DNA of 64,000 nt from assembly GCA_963708455.1 (NCBI GenBank), contig CAVPSQ010000010.1:744001-808000 (forward strand), read 5' to 3'. The stretch comes from CAIMUS01 sp963708455. GTDB taxonomy: Bacteria > Pseudomonadota > Gammaproteobacteria > Competibacterales > Competibacteraceae. Of this stretch, positions 16,076 through 26,508 are shown piece by piece (the stretch's first letter is position 1; every line of letters starts with the position of its first letter). The notes beneath the pieces are model-generated. The model saw nothing but the letters and a program-made list of their open reading frames with translations. It was not told the DNA's origin and searched no databases. The position numbers and the translations under genes were made by a program.

Positions 16076-16114
16076 TGCTCCTTGGATCGGGTACGTAGAG
16101 GACCTCTGCTGGTT

Positions 16115-18262
<2,148 letters not shown>

Positions 18263-18313
18263 TTGGAGATCGGCGATCCCGGATGGTGGAACGAACTGGC
18301 GCTGTGCGGCTGC

Positions 18314-19591
18314 TCAGACGCGGATATGACCGTCGCCGAGCACCACGAATTTCTGCGTGGTCAGCCCTTCGAGGCCCACCGGTCCGCGGGCGTGCAGTTT
18401 GTCGGTGCTGATGCCGATTTCCGCCCCCAGACCGTACTCGAAGCCGTCGGAGAAACGAGTGGAGGCGTTGACCATGACCGAACTGGAATCCACCTCCCGC
18501 AGGAAGCGCCGCGCCCGGCTGTAATCCTCGGTGACGATGGCGTCGGTATGCTGTGAGCCGTGGGTATTGATATGGTCGATAGCCTGGTCCATATCAGCCA
18601 CGATGCGGATAGCCAGGATCGGCGCCAGGTATTCGGTATCCCAGTCCTCCGGGGTGGCACTGTGGACGCCGGGCAGAATATCGCGGGTGCGTGCGCAGCC
18701 GCGCAGTTCCACGCCTTTTTCCCGATACAGCACGGCCAGTGGCGGCAGCACCTGCTCGGCGATGGCGGCGGCGACCAGCAGCGTCTCCATGGCGTTGCAC
18801 ACGCCGTAGCGGTGGGTTTTGGCGTTGAAGGCGATGCGCAGTGCTTTGTCGATATCCGCCTTGTCGTCGATGTACACATGACAGATGCCGTGCAGATGCT
18901 TGATCACCGGCACTTTCGCCTCGGCGCTGATGCGTTCGATCAAATCCTTGCCGCCGCGCGGCACGATCACGTCCACGTATTGCTGCATGCGGATCAGTTC
19001 ACCCACTGCCGCCCGGTCGGTGGTGTCGATCACCTGCACGCAAGCGCCTGGCAAACCGGCCTGTTGCAGCCCGGTCTGAATGCAGGCGGCGATGGCGCGG
19101 TTGGAATGGATCGCCTCGGAGCCGCCCCGCAGAATGGCGGCGTTGCCGGCTTTCAGACACAGCCCGGCGGCGTCGGCGGTGACATTGGGACGGGATTCGT
19201 AAATGATGCCGATCACGCCCAGCGGCACGCGCATTCTGCCGACCTGGATCCCGGACGGACGGTAGCGCAGACCGGTGATCTCGCCCACCGGGTCGGGCAG
19301 GGTGGTGATTTCGCGCAAACCGTCGGCCATGGCCTGAATGCGGGCGGGATTCAGTTCCAGTCGGTCGAGCAAAGCGGCGTCGAGGCCTTGCGCGACCCCG
19401 GCTTCCAGGTCTTTGCGGTTCTCGTCGATCAGCCGTGGTTGCGCGGTTGCGATGGCCGCCGCCATGGCAGTCAGTGCGGCGTCTCTGGCGGCGGTGTCGG
19501 AACAGCCCACGATCCGGGAGGCGGTCCGCGCCCGCCGTCCCAGTTCGATCATATACTCGTGCACGTCGGTGCCAGGGATTGCTGTAGTCAT
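18314..19591 (-). CDS. proA: Glutamate-5-semialdehyde dehydrogenase
   Basis: A 425-residue gamma-glutamyl phosphate reductase, the second step of proline synthesis in the cytosol (NADPH-dependent reduction of glutamyl-5-phosphate). The active-site cysteine is seen in HRYGVCNAMETLL, with PLGVIGIIYESRPNVT and the C-terminal GLGAEIGISTDKLHARGPVG signature. The ATG at 19591 (MTTAIPG) gives the family length. An ATG 14 codons upstream is less likely. No proB is adjacent. The eCIS operon follows it on the same strand. Confidence 0.97.
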   Translation of the reverse strand: MTTAIPGTDVHEYMIELGRRARTASRIVGCSDTAARDAALTAMAAAIATAQPRLIDENRKDLEAGVAQGLDAALLDRLELNPARIQAMADGLREITTLPDPVGEITGLRYRPSGIQVGRMRVPLGVIGIIYESRPNVTADAAGLCLKAGNAAILRGGSEAIHSNRAIAACIQTGLQQAGLPGACVQVIDTTDRAAVGELIRMQQYVDVIVPRGGKDLIERISAEAKVPVIKHLHGICHVYIDDKADIDKALRIAFNAKTHRYGVCNAMETLLVAAAIAEQVLPPLAVLYREKGVELRGCARTRDILPGVHSATPEDWDTEYLAPILAIRIVADMDQAIDHINTHGSQHTDAIVTEDYSRARRFLREVDSSSVMVNASTRFSDGFEYGLGAEIGISTDKLHARGPVGLEGLTTQKFVVLGDGHIRV

Positions 19592-19951
19592 GGTATGGAT
19601 ACCTGCGATTCGCTTGTCGTCATTGTGGTCCAAGTTTGCGAGTAAATAAAGGATGGATCGTGCAGATTCCTACCACCTATCAGTAGAAGAAGTGGCACGT
19701 TTAATTCTCGAACCAGCCCAGCCCGTGCCGGACATGGAAGGCCTAAATGGCCGTGAATGCGTGCAAACAAGAGCAAGCAGTACAATGACGATCTCCCTGA
19801 AAGCCAGGCTGGGAGAGATGTCATGCCAGGATGAAAATTGCCTGTGAGCAGCCCTCTCAGCCTGCAAGAACAGCTCGAACTTGAAGCCATTTCCTGCATA
19901 AGGGGGTGGGTGGCAAAAGACAAAACCTGACCCCGTGGCCGGAGAGATTGC
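19592..19951. other. Intergenic region between proA and hsdM
   Basis: 360 bases between divergent genes. It contains a 64-codon plus-strand ORF (19653-19847, MDRADSYHLSVEEVARLIL) whose ATG lacks a well-spaced ribosome binding site, so it is not called. The last 30 bases include TGACCCCGTGGC (19928-19939), repeated at 31630-31641 after hsdR. Promoters for proA and hsdM must lie here, but no convincing -35/-10 pair was found. Confidence 0.6.
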
Positions 19952-21574
19952 ATGGCAAAGAGTAAGACCAGAAACAACAACACTACCGCCAACCTCGGTT
20001 TCGAGGCCAAGTTGTGGGCCGCCGCCGATGCGCTGCGCAACAACATGGACGCAGCGGAGTACAAGCATGTCGTGCTCGGCCTGATCTTCCTCAAGTACAT
20101 CTCGGACGCTTTCGAGTCCAAGCACGCCGAACTCGACACCGAGCGCGCCCAGGGTGCCGACCCGGAGGACCCCGACGAGTACCGCGCGGTCAGCATTTTC
20201 TGGGTGCCGCTGGAAGCGCGCTGGTCGCACCTGAAAGCCAGCGCCCCGCAGCCCACCATCGGCAAGTTGGTGGACGACGCCATGAGCGCCATCGAGCGGG
20301 ACAACCCGTCGCTCAAGGGCGTGCTGCCCAAGGATTACGCCCGCCCCGGCCTCGACAAGCAGCGCCTCGGCCAACTCATCAACCTGGTGAGCGACCTCTC
20401 TTTCCACCCCTCGCCCTCTGGGAGAGGAGCCGGGAGCGAGGGGCACCGCGCCAAGGATACGCTGGGTCGCGTCTACGAGTACTTCCTCGCCCAGTTCGCC
20501 AGCGCCGAGGGCAAGAAGGGCGGCCAGTTCTACACGCCCTCGCGGGTGGTACGGGTGCTGGTGGAGATGCTGGCCCCCTACAAGGGCCGGGTCTACGATC
20601 CCTGCTGCGGCTCGGGCGGCATGTTCGTCTCCAGCGAGAAGTTCATCGAGGCCCACAGCGGCAGGGTTGGCGATATCTCCATCTACGGTCAGGAGTCCAA
20701 CTACACCACCTGGCGGCTGGCCAAGATGAATCTCGCCATCCGCGGCATCGACGCGCAGATCGGCCACGGCGACACCTTTCACAACGATTGCCACCCGGAC
20801 CTCAAGGCCGACTACGTCCTGGCCAACCCGCCCTTCAACGACAGCGACTGGCGTGGCGAGCTGCTGAAGGATGACAAGCGCTGGGTCTACGGCGTGCCGC
20901 CCGCGGGCAACGCCAACTTCGCCTGGGTGCAGCACTTCATCCACCACCTGGCGCCCACCGGGCTCGCCGGTTTCGTGCTCGCCAACGGCTCGATGTCGTC
21001 CAACCAGTCCGGCGAAGGCGAAATCCGCAAGGCCATCATCGAGGCCGATCGGGTGGATTGCATGGTGGCGCTGCCCGGCCAACTCTTCTATTCGACCCAG
21101 ATTCCGGTGTGCCTGTGGTTTCTCGCGCGCAGCAAGCGTAATGGCCGATTCCGCGATCGGCGCGGTGAGACGCTGTTCATCGACGCGCGCAAGCTTGGCG
21201 CGATGATGGACCGCGTGCACCGTGAGTTGACCGACGCCGACATTGCGAAAATCGCCGGTACGTATCACGCCTGGCGCGGTGACTCTATTTCTCCTTCCCC
21301 CTCGACGGGGGAAGGCTGGGATGGGATTGAAAGCGAGGGATACCAGGACATCCCCGGCTTCTGCAAAGCCGCGACGCTCGCCGACATCCGCAAGCACGGC
21401 CATGTGCTCACGCCGGGCCGCTACGTCGGCGCAGAGGCGGCCGAGGAGGACGGCGAGCCGTTTGGGGAGAAAATGCAGCGGCTCACCGCGACGCTGCGGC
21501 GGCAGCAAGACGAAGCGGCGCGGCTGGACGCCGCCATCGCTGCCAATCTGAAGGAGCTTGGGTATAGCCGATAA
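19952..21574 (+). CDS. hsdM: Type I restriction-modification DNA methyltransferase subunit
   Basis: A 540-residue N6-adenine methyltransferase subunit. It has an N-terminal helical domain (LGFEAKLWAAADALRNNMDA), then GGQFYTPSRVVRVLV, the SAM-binding DPCCGSGGMFV, and the catalytic NPPF (in VLANPPFNDSDW). With HsdS it methylates the bipartite recognition site, and with HsdR it restricts unmodified DNA. Two in-frame palindromic insertions (20407-20443 and 21293-21315) encode SPSGRGAGSEG and SPSPSTGEGWDG-type inserts in surface loops. The C-terminus RLDAAIAANLKELGYSR is the segment partly recopied twice downstream. RBS GGAGAG is upstream of the ATG. Confidence 0.96.
   Translation: MAKSKTRNNNTTANLGFEAKLWAAADALRNNMDAAEYKHVVLGLIFLKYISDAFESKHAELDTERAQGADPEDPDEYRAVSIFWVPLEARWSHLKASAPQPTIGKLVDDAMSAIERDNPSLKGVLPKDYARPGLDKQRLGQLINLVSDLSFHPSPSGRGAGSEGHRAKDTLGRVYEYFLAQFASAEGKKGGQFYTPSRVVRVLVEMLAPYKGRVYDPCCGSGGMFVSSEKFIEAHSGRVGDISIYGQESNYTTWRLAKMNLAIRGIDAQIGHGDTFHNDCHPDLKADYVLANPPFNDSDWRGELLKDDKRWVYGVPPAGNANFAWVQHFIHHLAPTGLAGFVLANGSMSSNQSGEGEIRKAIIEADRVDCMVALPGQLFYSTQIPVCLWFLARSKRNGRFRDRRGETLFIDARKLGAMMDRVHRELTDADIAKIAGTYHAWRGDSISPSPSTGEGWDGIESEGYQDIPGFCKAATLADIRKHGHVLTPGRYVGAEAAEEDGEPFGEKMQRLTATLRRQQDEAARLDAAIAANLKELGYSR
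20407..20443. repeat. Palindromic element inserted in frame in hsdM, first
   Basis: CCCCTCGCCCTCTGGGAGAG is followed by GAGCCGGGAGCGAGGGG. The ends and the CCCTCTGGGAG centre are self-complementary. It belongs to a type of small dispersed C/G-rich palindrome and adds about 13 residues between the conserved LSDLSF and AKDTLGRVYEYF segments of HsdM. Confidence 0.75.
21293..21315. repeat. Palindromic element inserted in frame in hsdM, second
   Basis: CCTTCCCC and GGGGAAGG form an 8-bp stem around CTCGACG, followed by a GCTGGGATGGGATTGAAAG tail. The encoded insert (SPSPSTGEGWDGIESEG) interrupts the late part of HsdM before the C-terminal helices. Confidence 0.7.
21539..21565 (+). repeat. hsdM 3'-end repeat, copy 1 (in place)
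   Basis: GCTGCCAATCTGAAGGAGCTTGGGTAT at the end of hsdM (written here as two overlapping parts: GCTGCCAATCTGAAGGAG and AAGGAGCTTGGGTAT). The same 27 bases recur at 25119-25145, and a diverged 45-base version at 24436-24480. AAGGAG (21551-21556) is a perfect Shine-Dalgarno core, but here it is followed by TATAGCC rather than an ATG. Confidence 0.95.
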
Positions 21575-21655
21575 GGTTTCTTATTAAACGTTTCCGGCTT
21601 TTCCTTTAATACAGGATATCCTTATTTAACTATCGTTGAATAAGGCAACCTATCT

Positions 21656-22007
21656 ATGCGACGAGGCAGCACAGGTCAATACGAAATCACCCGTTCGGCT
21701 GGCGAGCAGGTTCGTGCGTTTGTTCCGCAACCGTTGCCGCCGGAGCCAGCCGTGAATCTCTCCAATGCGCATCAACGCCTGTTGGAGCGGGCGACACTTG
21801 CACTTGGGCGGTTGGACAGCATCACGCTGCTGCTGCCGGAGCCGAACATTTTCCTTTACGCCTATATCCGCCGTGAGGCGGTGCTTTCTTCTCAAATCGA
21901 AGGTACCCAATCCTCGCTCGCCGACCTGCTGCTCTTCGAATTGGAGGAGGCGCTCGGTTTACCCTTCGATGATGTGGTGGAAGTTTCGGGCTATGTCGCC
22001 GCGCTAG
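21656..22007 (+). pseudogene. Fic family protein, 5' part (split by an IS)
   Basis: Codons 1-117 of a Fic AMP-transferase-type gene: MRRGSTGQYEITRSAGEQ, then REAVLSSQIEGTQSSLADLL. The segment SSQIEG fits the inhibitory [S/T]xxxE[G/N] motif that blocks ATP binding in class II Fic proteins. The frame is cut at CTAG (22004-22007) by an insertion element, after which it reads GVCLT and stops. The 3' part resumes in the same frame at 23561. Precise removal of the element plus one CTAG would restore a 387-residue protein. Confidence 0.92.
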
Positions 22008-23560
22008 GAGTTTGTCTGACTTAGGGTCGGAACTTCAATTTTCCTATCACGAGGCCGAAAAAACGCACATTTTGCGTTTCTATCGCCCTTTCCGAGGGCA
22101 TTTATCGCCCTCAGAGCGCCTTTATCCTCCCTGCAGGCAGACCTATCCTGCCACCAATACTTGCAGCCGTTTTAAATTGTAGGCGATGCACACCAAATTC
22201 CACTCGCCCTGCACGGCTTGCAAACCCCGTAACAGAAATTGCCGAAACCCCATCACGTGCTTGATGATGCCAAACACCGGCTCGACGGTGGACTTTGCGT
22301 TTGGCATACAGTGCCTTGCCTTCGGGGGTTTGCAATCGGTGTTCCATCCGGACTACCGGATCAGCGGTGTCTGGGGCTTTACCCGGGTCAGCAAAGCGTT
22401 CTTCCAGGGTGGGATGATGCTCCGCACGACCCGTGGCGAGCAGCGGGGTAATGGTAGCGTGTTCACAAGCCTTGACGTTGGCCTCACTGAAATAGCCAGT
22501 GTCCGCCAGCAGATGGTCGACCTGACCGAGTTCCTCCGGTAACTGGCTGAAGTTGTCCAGCGCCGGTTGCAGTTCCTGTTTATCGTTCGGGTTCGGGCTG
22601 ACGTGGTTTTCCACGATCAGGCGACTGCCATGATCCACCCCGGCCTGCGCATTGTAGCTCTGCTCAAACCCGCCGCCGCTCACCGGCATAATGCGCGACT
22701 CCGGGTCGGTAAAATTGACTTGATCCTTGTCCTGTGGACCCGGTTCCGGCGGCTTGGGGGGACGGCCCCCTAACTTGCGACCACGGGCCTGTTCCTTCGC
22801 CCGCCGCTCGGCCAGCTTCGCTTCATAGGCCGCTTGCTCCTGCGCATACCGGGCTTGGGCACGAGCCTCCAGTTCCGCTTTCACCTCCCCGATCTGCTGC
22901 AACCGGGCCTGCCGGAGCGCCACTTCGTCGGCCACCTTCAGCCCGGGGACCGGCTCGGTGTGACTCGCCTCGGCCTGCTGTAATAACGCCTCTACCTCCG
23001 CCTGCAACTGCTCCTCCAACCGGTTGGCATAGTCCCAGCTCATCGCCTTATGTTTGCTGGCGTTGGCGTGCACTTTGCTCCCATCCAAACTCACGTTGCC
23101 TAACTGCAACACCCCCAGCGCATACGCCCGTAGCAAAATCTGCACCAACAGACCCTTCAGTTCCCCCAGAAACCGCTTCCGGAACGTATTGATGCTGTTG
23201 TGATCCGGGTGCGTGTTACCCGTGATATAAATCACCGGGATCAGCTCATAGGTGGCTCGCTCCAACGCCCGACTGGAAAAAATGCCAGTGGCATAGCCAT
23301 AAAACAACAGTGCCAGCATCATCTTCGGTGGATAGGGCGCCGAGCCGCCACCACTGTACGCCGCTTCCAGCGGGGTGACATCCAGACTCTCCACGATCTC
23401 GACAATGAAGCGCGCCAGATGATCCTCTGCCAGCCACTCCTGCACCGGGATCACCACCGGCTGGTCACGTTCTATGGGGATAAATTGGTTGCTCATCGCC
23501 AGGCTCATCAGGTACGTTAGGTCATCTTACCTCATTATGCTGGGCAAGTCAGACAAACTC
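22008..23560. mobile_element. IS1182-type insertion element in fic
   Basis: A 1553-bp element bounded by perfect 15-bp inverted repeats GAGTTTGTCTGACTT (22008-22022) and AAGTCAGACAAACTC (23546-23560). It is flanked by a CTAG target duplication (22004-22007, 23561-23564). It carries one transposase on the minus strand. Family assigned from the transposase layout (N-terminal FIPIERDQP.., long charged middle, DDE C-terminus). Confidence 0.9.
22143..23508 (-). pseudogene. IS1182-type transposase, frameshifted near the C-terminus
   Basis: The frame opens at 23508 (an ATG at 23496, MSNQFIPIERDQ, is also possible) and is intact through YAKRK at about 22297. There an AAA run (TTT at 22294-22296 on the plus strand) is one base too long. 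In the observed frame the end is unrelated sequence to 22111. In the restored frame it reads STVEPVFGIIKHVMGFRQFL and ends at 22143, the expected end for the family. Other family segments visible are NVSLDGSKVHANASKH and LLADTGYFSEANV. The element is probably immobile, unless the extra base is a sequencing error. Confidence 0.85.
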
Positions 23561-24376
23561 CTAGAATATGGTATGGCCCGGCTGCGCGACGGCTTTCCGC
23601 TTTCCAACAGGCTCATTCGGGAAATGCATGCTGTGTTGCTCTCACGTGGCCGGGGTAGCGAAAAATCTCCTGGTGAATTCCGCCGCACGCAAAATTGGAT
23701 CGGCGGTACGCGGCCAGGCAATGCTCACTTCGTCCCGCCGCCACCGTCCCAAGTCGAAGACTGTATGGCCGCGCTGGAGCGGTTCATTCATGACGACCAT
23801 TCACCCTATCCCACGCTGGTCAAAGCCGCGCTGGCGCACGTTCAGTTCGAAATCATCCATCCATTCCTCGATGGAAACGGCCGTATCGGCCGCCTGCTGA
23901 TCGCCTTTATCCTGCATCATGGGAGCGTACTTTCCAGGCCGCTGCTGTACCTTAGCCTCTACTTTAAACAACACCGGCCCGAATACTATCGCTTGCTTGA
24001 TTTAGTGCGTGCGGAAGGGGACTGGGAAGCGTGGTTGGACTTCTTTCTGGAAGGGGTGGAGGACACTGCGTCGAATGCCGTGCGCACCGCCCAACGTCTG
24101 GTGGAATTGTTCAAAGACGACACCGCTCGCGTGCAGTCGGTCGGGCGCGCTGCCTCAAGCGCCTTGCGCGTCCTCAATGCGCTGTGCGAGCGGCCGATCA
24201 CGACGCTCAATGATCTCTGCCAGCGGACAGGACTTTCTTTTCCAACCGCAACGAAAGGTATCGACCGGCTGGTGAACCTGGGGATCGTCAAGGAACTCAC
24301 CGGTGGGCGGCGCAACCGCGTGTTCGCCCACGACCGCTATCTCGCAATTCTTAATGAAGGCACGGAGCCGCTATGA
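23537..24376 (+). pseudogene. Fic family protein, 3' part with intact catalytic motif
   Basis: From the IS end the frame continues LEYGMARLRDGFPLSNRLIR to a winged-helix-like C-terminus (LCQRTGLSFPTATKGIDRLV). The Fic motif HPFLDGNGRIGR is complete at 23858-23893. ATG codons at 23537 (inside the IS end) and 23573 are in frame and could start translation of a protein lacking the N-terminal inhibitory segment. Fic enzymes transfer AMP from ATP to a hydroxyl on target proteins. Whether this part is expressed is unknown. It is scored as a pseudogene because the gene is physically split. Confidence 0.85.
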
Positions 24377-24453
24377 AGACAAAAAGACTACTCTCTTGGG
24401 CAAAAAGTGTGAGTCAGCGAATGCGCGACGCCTGTCGGCTCGATGTGGCTATT

Positions 24454-24480
24454 GTTGCTAATCTGAAGGAGCTTGGGTAT
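24454..24480 (+). repeat. hsdM 3'-end repeat, copy 2 (diverged)
   Basis: GTTGCTAATCTGAAGGAG plus CTTGGGTAT. The wider match to hsdM covers 24436-24480 against 21521-21565, encoding RLDVAIVANLKELGY against RLDAAIAANLKELGY, with mostly third-position changes. AAGGAG at 24466-24471 is 7 nt before the ATG (24479) of the nucleotidyltransferase gene. Confidence 0.93.
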
Positions 24481-24769
24481 GAGGCTTGACGAACTGCTCA
24501 AAGAAAAGCGCGACGAGGTTTTGCGTTTCGCTGCCAAATACGGGGCGCGAAACATCCGGGTGTTCGGCTCTCTGGCCCGTGGCGAAGCCGATGAGAAAAG
24601 CGATATTGACTTCCTGGTGGAGATGGAGCCTGGAACGTCGCTGCTGGACCTCGGAGGGCTTCAGTACGAACTGGAAACACTTCTGAAGTGTCGCGTGGAT
24701 GTGGTGACTGAACGCGGCTTGAAGCGTCGCATTCGAGAACGCGTACTACAAGAGGCGGTGCCGATATGA
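24479..24769 (+). CDS. MNT-domain nucleotidyltransferase antitoxin (MntA-like)
   Basis: A 96-residue minimal nucleotidyltransferase. GSLARG (about residue 31-36) and SDIDFLVEM (about 44-52) form the GSx10DxD catalytic signature. In the MntA-HepT family, this protein AMPylates the HepT toxin and so neutralises it. The ATG at 24479 is placed by the AAGGAG of the recopied hsdM tail. The stop overlaps the HepT gene by four bases (ATGA), typical of a co-translated pair. Confidence 0.92.
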   Translation: MRLDELLKEKRDEVLRFAAKYGARNIRVFGSLARGEADEKSDIDFLVEMEPGTSLLDLGGLQYELETLLKCRVDVVTERGLKRRIRERVLQEAVPI

Positions 24770-25113
24770 GAGACCCGCAAGAACGCCTGCATGACATCCT
24801 CGAGGCGATCGCCGCCATCGAGCGGTACTTGAATCGCGACAAGGCCGCCTTCGAGCGCGACGATCTGCTCCAAACGTGGTTTCTGCGGCATCTCCAGATC
24901 ATCGGCGAGGCGGCCCGCGCGCTTCCCGACGAGGTGCGGGCACTGGCCTCAGACATCCCCTGGCCTAAGATCATCGGTATGCGCAACGTGCTGGTGCATG
25001 GCTACTTTGAGATCGATACCGACATCGTTTGGGAAGCCGCAAGCCGCGATGTGCCGAGCCTGAAGCCGGCCGTGGAGCAGTTACTCGGCACACTAGAAGA
25101 GAGTGACCGATGA
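24766..25113 (+). CDS. HepT-like toxin (DUF86, HEPN RNase)
   Basis: A 115-residue HEPN-fold protein with the RX4HXY ribonuclease motif RNVLVHGYF at about residues 73-81. The Tyr next to it is the site modified by the antitoxin in the studied pairs. The conserved SFLRHLQIIGEAA-type helix (FLRHLQIIGEAARALP) is also seen. It is encoded inside the type I restriction locus, between two copies of the hsdM tail, so loss of the locus would release it. Confidence 0.92.
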   Translation: MRDPQERLHDILEAIAAIERYLNRDKAAFERDDLLQTWFLRHLQIIGEAARALPDEVRALASDIPWPKIIGMRNVLVHGYFEIDTDIVWEAASRDVPSLKPAVEQLLGTLEESDR

Positions 25114-25118
25114 TCAGT

Positions 25119-25145
25119 GCTGCCAATCTGAAGGAGCTTGGGTAT
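25119..25145 (+). repeat. hsdM 3'-end repeat, copy 3 (identical to copy 1)
   Basis: 27 of 27 bases match 21539-21565. A small frame across it reads MISAANLKELGYGG and stops. AAGGAG at 25131-25136 is 7 nt before the hsdS ATG at 25144. It probably marks the original hsdM-hsdS junction, with the cargo lying between copies 1 and 3. Confidence 0.95.
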
Positions 25146-26505
25146 GGGGGGTGAGTCTCGAGCGACCATCTACGGTGACTTTGCGGCTGATTTCGTCGAG
25201 GACCGTCTGTCAAATCGCTGCGATCCGAATGGTGGCGTCCAGACGGGACCCTTCGGAAGCCAACTTCACCAGGAAGATTACGTCACAATCGGTACGCCGA
25301 TCATCACGGTCGAGCACCTTGGCGAGAACCGAATACTCCACGAGGGAGTTCCCTGCGTCTCGAATGAAGACAGGAACCGCTTGTTTAGATACACCCTGCG
25401 GAAGGGAGACATTGTCTTCAGCCGAGTGGGTTCGGTAGATCGACGCGCAATTGTTAGGGGCGCTGAAGACGGCTGGCTATTCTCAGGTCGTTGCCTGCGC
25501 GTCCGGCCAGACTCCAGCAAGATTGATTCTGGCTACCTATCCTATTTCTTCGGCCTGCCGTCCTTCAAAGAGCATATCCGCGCTATTGCAGTTGGCGCCA
25601 CGATGCCATCCTTGAACACTCAACTCTTAAGTGATGTCATCGTTCCGCATCCTCGTGATCTGGGCGAACAACGCGCCATCGCCCACATCCTCGGCACGCT
25701 GGATGACAAGATCGAGCTGAACCGGCGGATGAACGAGACGCTGGAGGCGATGGCACGAGCGCTCTTCAAGTCGTGGTTCGTGGACTTCGACCCCGTCCGC
25801 GCCAAGACTGAAGGCCGCGACCTCGGCCTGCCCCAGCCCCTCGCCGACCTCTTCCCGGATTCGTTCGAGGAGTCGGAGCTGGGGGAGATTCCGAGGGGGT
25901 GGAAGGTGATGCCGCTACCCAGCTTGATTGATGTAAACCCGACTCGCACGTTGCGCAAAGGTGAAACCGCCCCATATCTTGACATGGCGAGTATGCCGAC
26001 ACGTGGGCACGCCCCTGATGCTGTGATTGACCGTCCATTCGGATCGGGGATGCGGTTCATGAATGGCGACACATTGGTAGCGCGAATTACACCCTGTTTA
26101 GAGAACGGTAAGACGGCATACGTTGATTTTCTGCAGGACGGGCAGGTTGGATGGGGTTCAACAGAGTACATCGTCTTGCGCCCTAAATCTCCGCTCCCGA
26201 GTGAGTTCGCCTACTGCCTCGCGCGCAGCATGGAATTCCGCGACTTCGCTATCCAGAGCATGACAGGATCAAGTGGAAGGCAACGAGTGCCCACAGAATT
26301 ACTCTCTCATTTCCTCGTCGCATCTCCCTCGAAGCATGTTGCAGGTTTGTTCGGCAAGCTCATCAAGCCACTATTCGCCCGCGCAAGCGCAGCAACTGAG
26401 GAAAACCGCACCCTCGCCGCCCTGCGCGACACGCTGCTGCCCAAGCTCATTTCCGGTGAACTGCGCGTCCCGGATGCCGAACGGCTGGCCGCGCGCTACA
26501 CTTAA
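25144..26505 (+). CDS. hsdS: Type I restriction specificity subunit
   Basis: A 453-residue specificity subunit with two target recognition domains. TRD1 covers about 1-180 (QTGPFGSQLHQEDYV at its start). The central conserved helix follows (ILGTLDDKIELNRRMNETLE, about 183-215, then SWFVDFDPVRAK). TRD2 lies at about 255-400 and the C-terminal conserved helix is LAALRDTLLPKLISGEL. The two TRDs read the two halves of the bipartite site and share little sequence, as usual. The start is fixed by the AAGGAG of repeat copy 3. hsdR is separated from it by a two-gene insert. Confidence 0.95.
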   Translation: MGGESRATIYGDFAADFVEDRLSNRCDPNGGVQTGPFGSQLHQEDYVTIGTPIITVEHLGENRILHEGVPCVSNEDRNRLFRYTLRKGDIVFSRVGSVDRRAIVRGAEDGWLFSGRCLRVRPDSSKIDSGYLSYFFGLPSFKEHIRAIAVGATMPSLNTQLLSDVIVPHPRDLGEQRAIAHILGTLDDKIELNRRMNETLEAMARALFKSWFVDFDPVRAKTEGRDLGLPQPLADLFPDSFEESELGEIPRGWKVMPLPSLIDVNPTRTLRKGETAPYLDMASMPTRGHAPDAVIDRPFGSGMRFMNGDTLVARITPCLENGKTAYVDFLQDGQVGWGSTEYIVLRPKSPLPSEFAYCLARSMEFRDFAIQSMTGSSGRQRVPTELLSHFLVASPSKHVAGLFGKLIKPLFARASAATEENRTLAALRDTLLPKLISGELRVPDAERLAARYT

Positions 26506-26508
26506 CCC

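Noticed and set aside
19653..19847. 64-codon frame between proA and hsdM
   Set aside because: The ATG has only AAAGG directly adjacent, with no proper spacing, and the translation resembles no family.
19670..21508. 612-codon minus-strand frame across hsdM
   Set aside because: Antisense shadow of hsdM, which has full methyltransferase motifs and a ribosome binding site.
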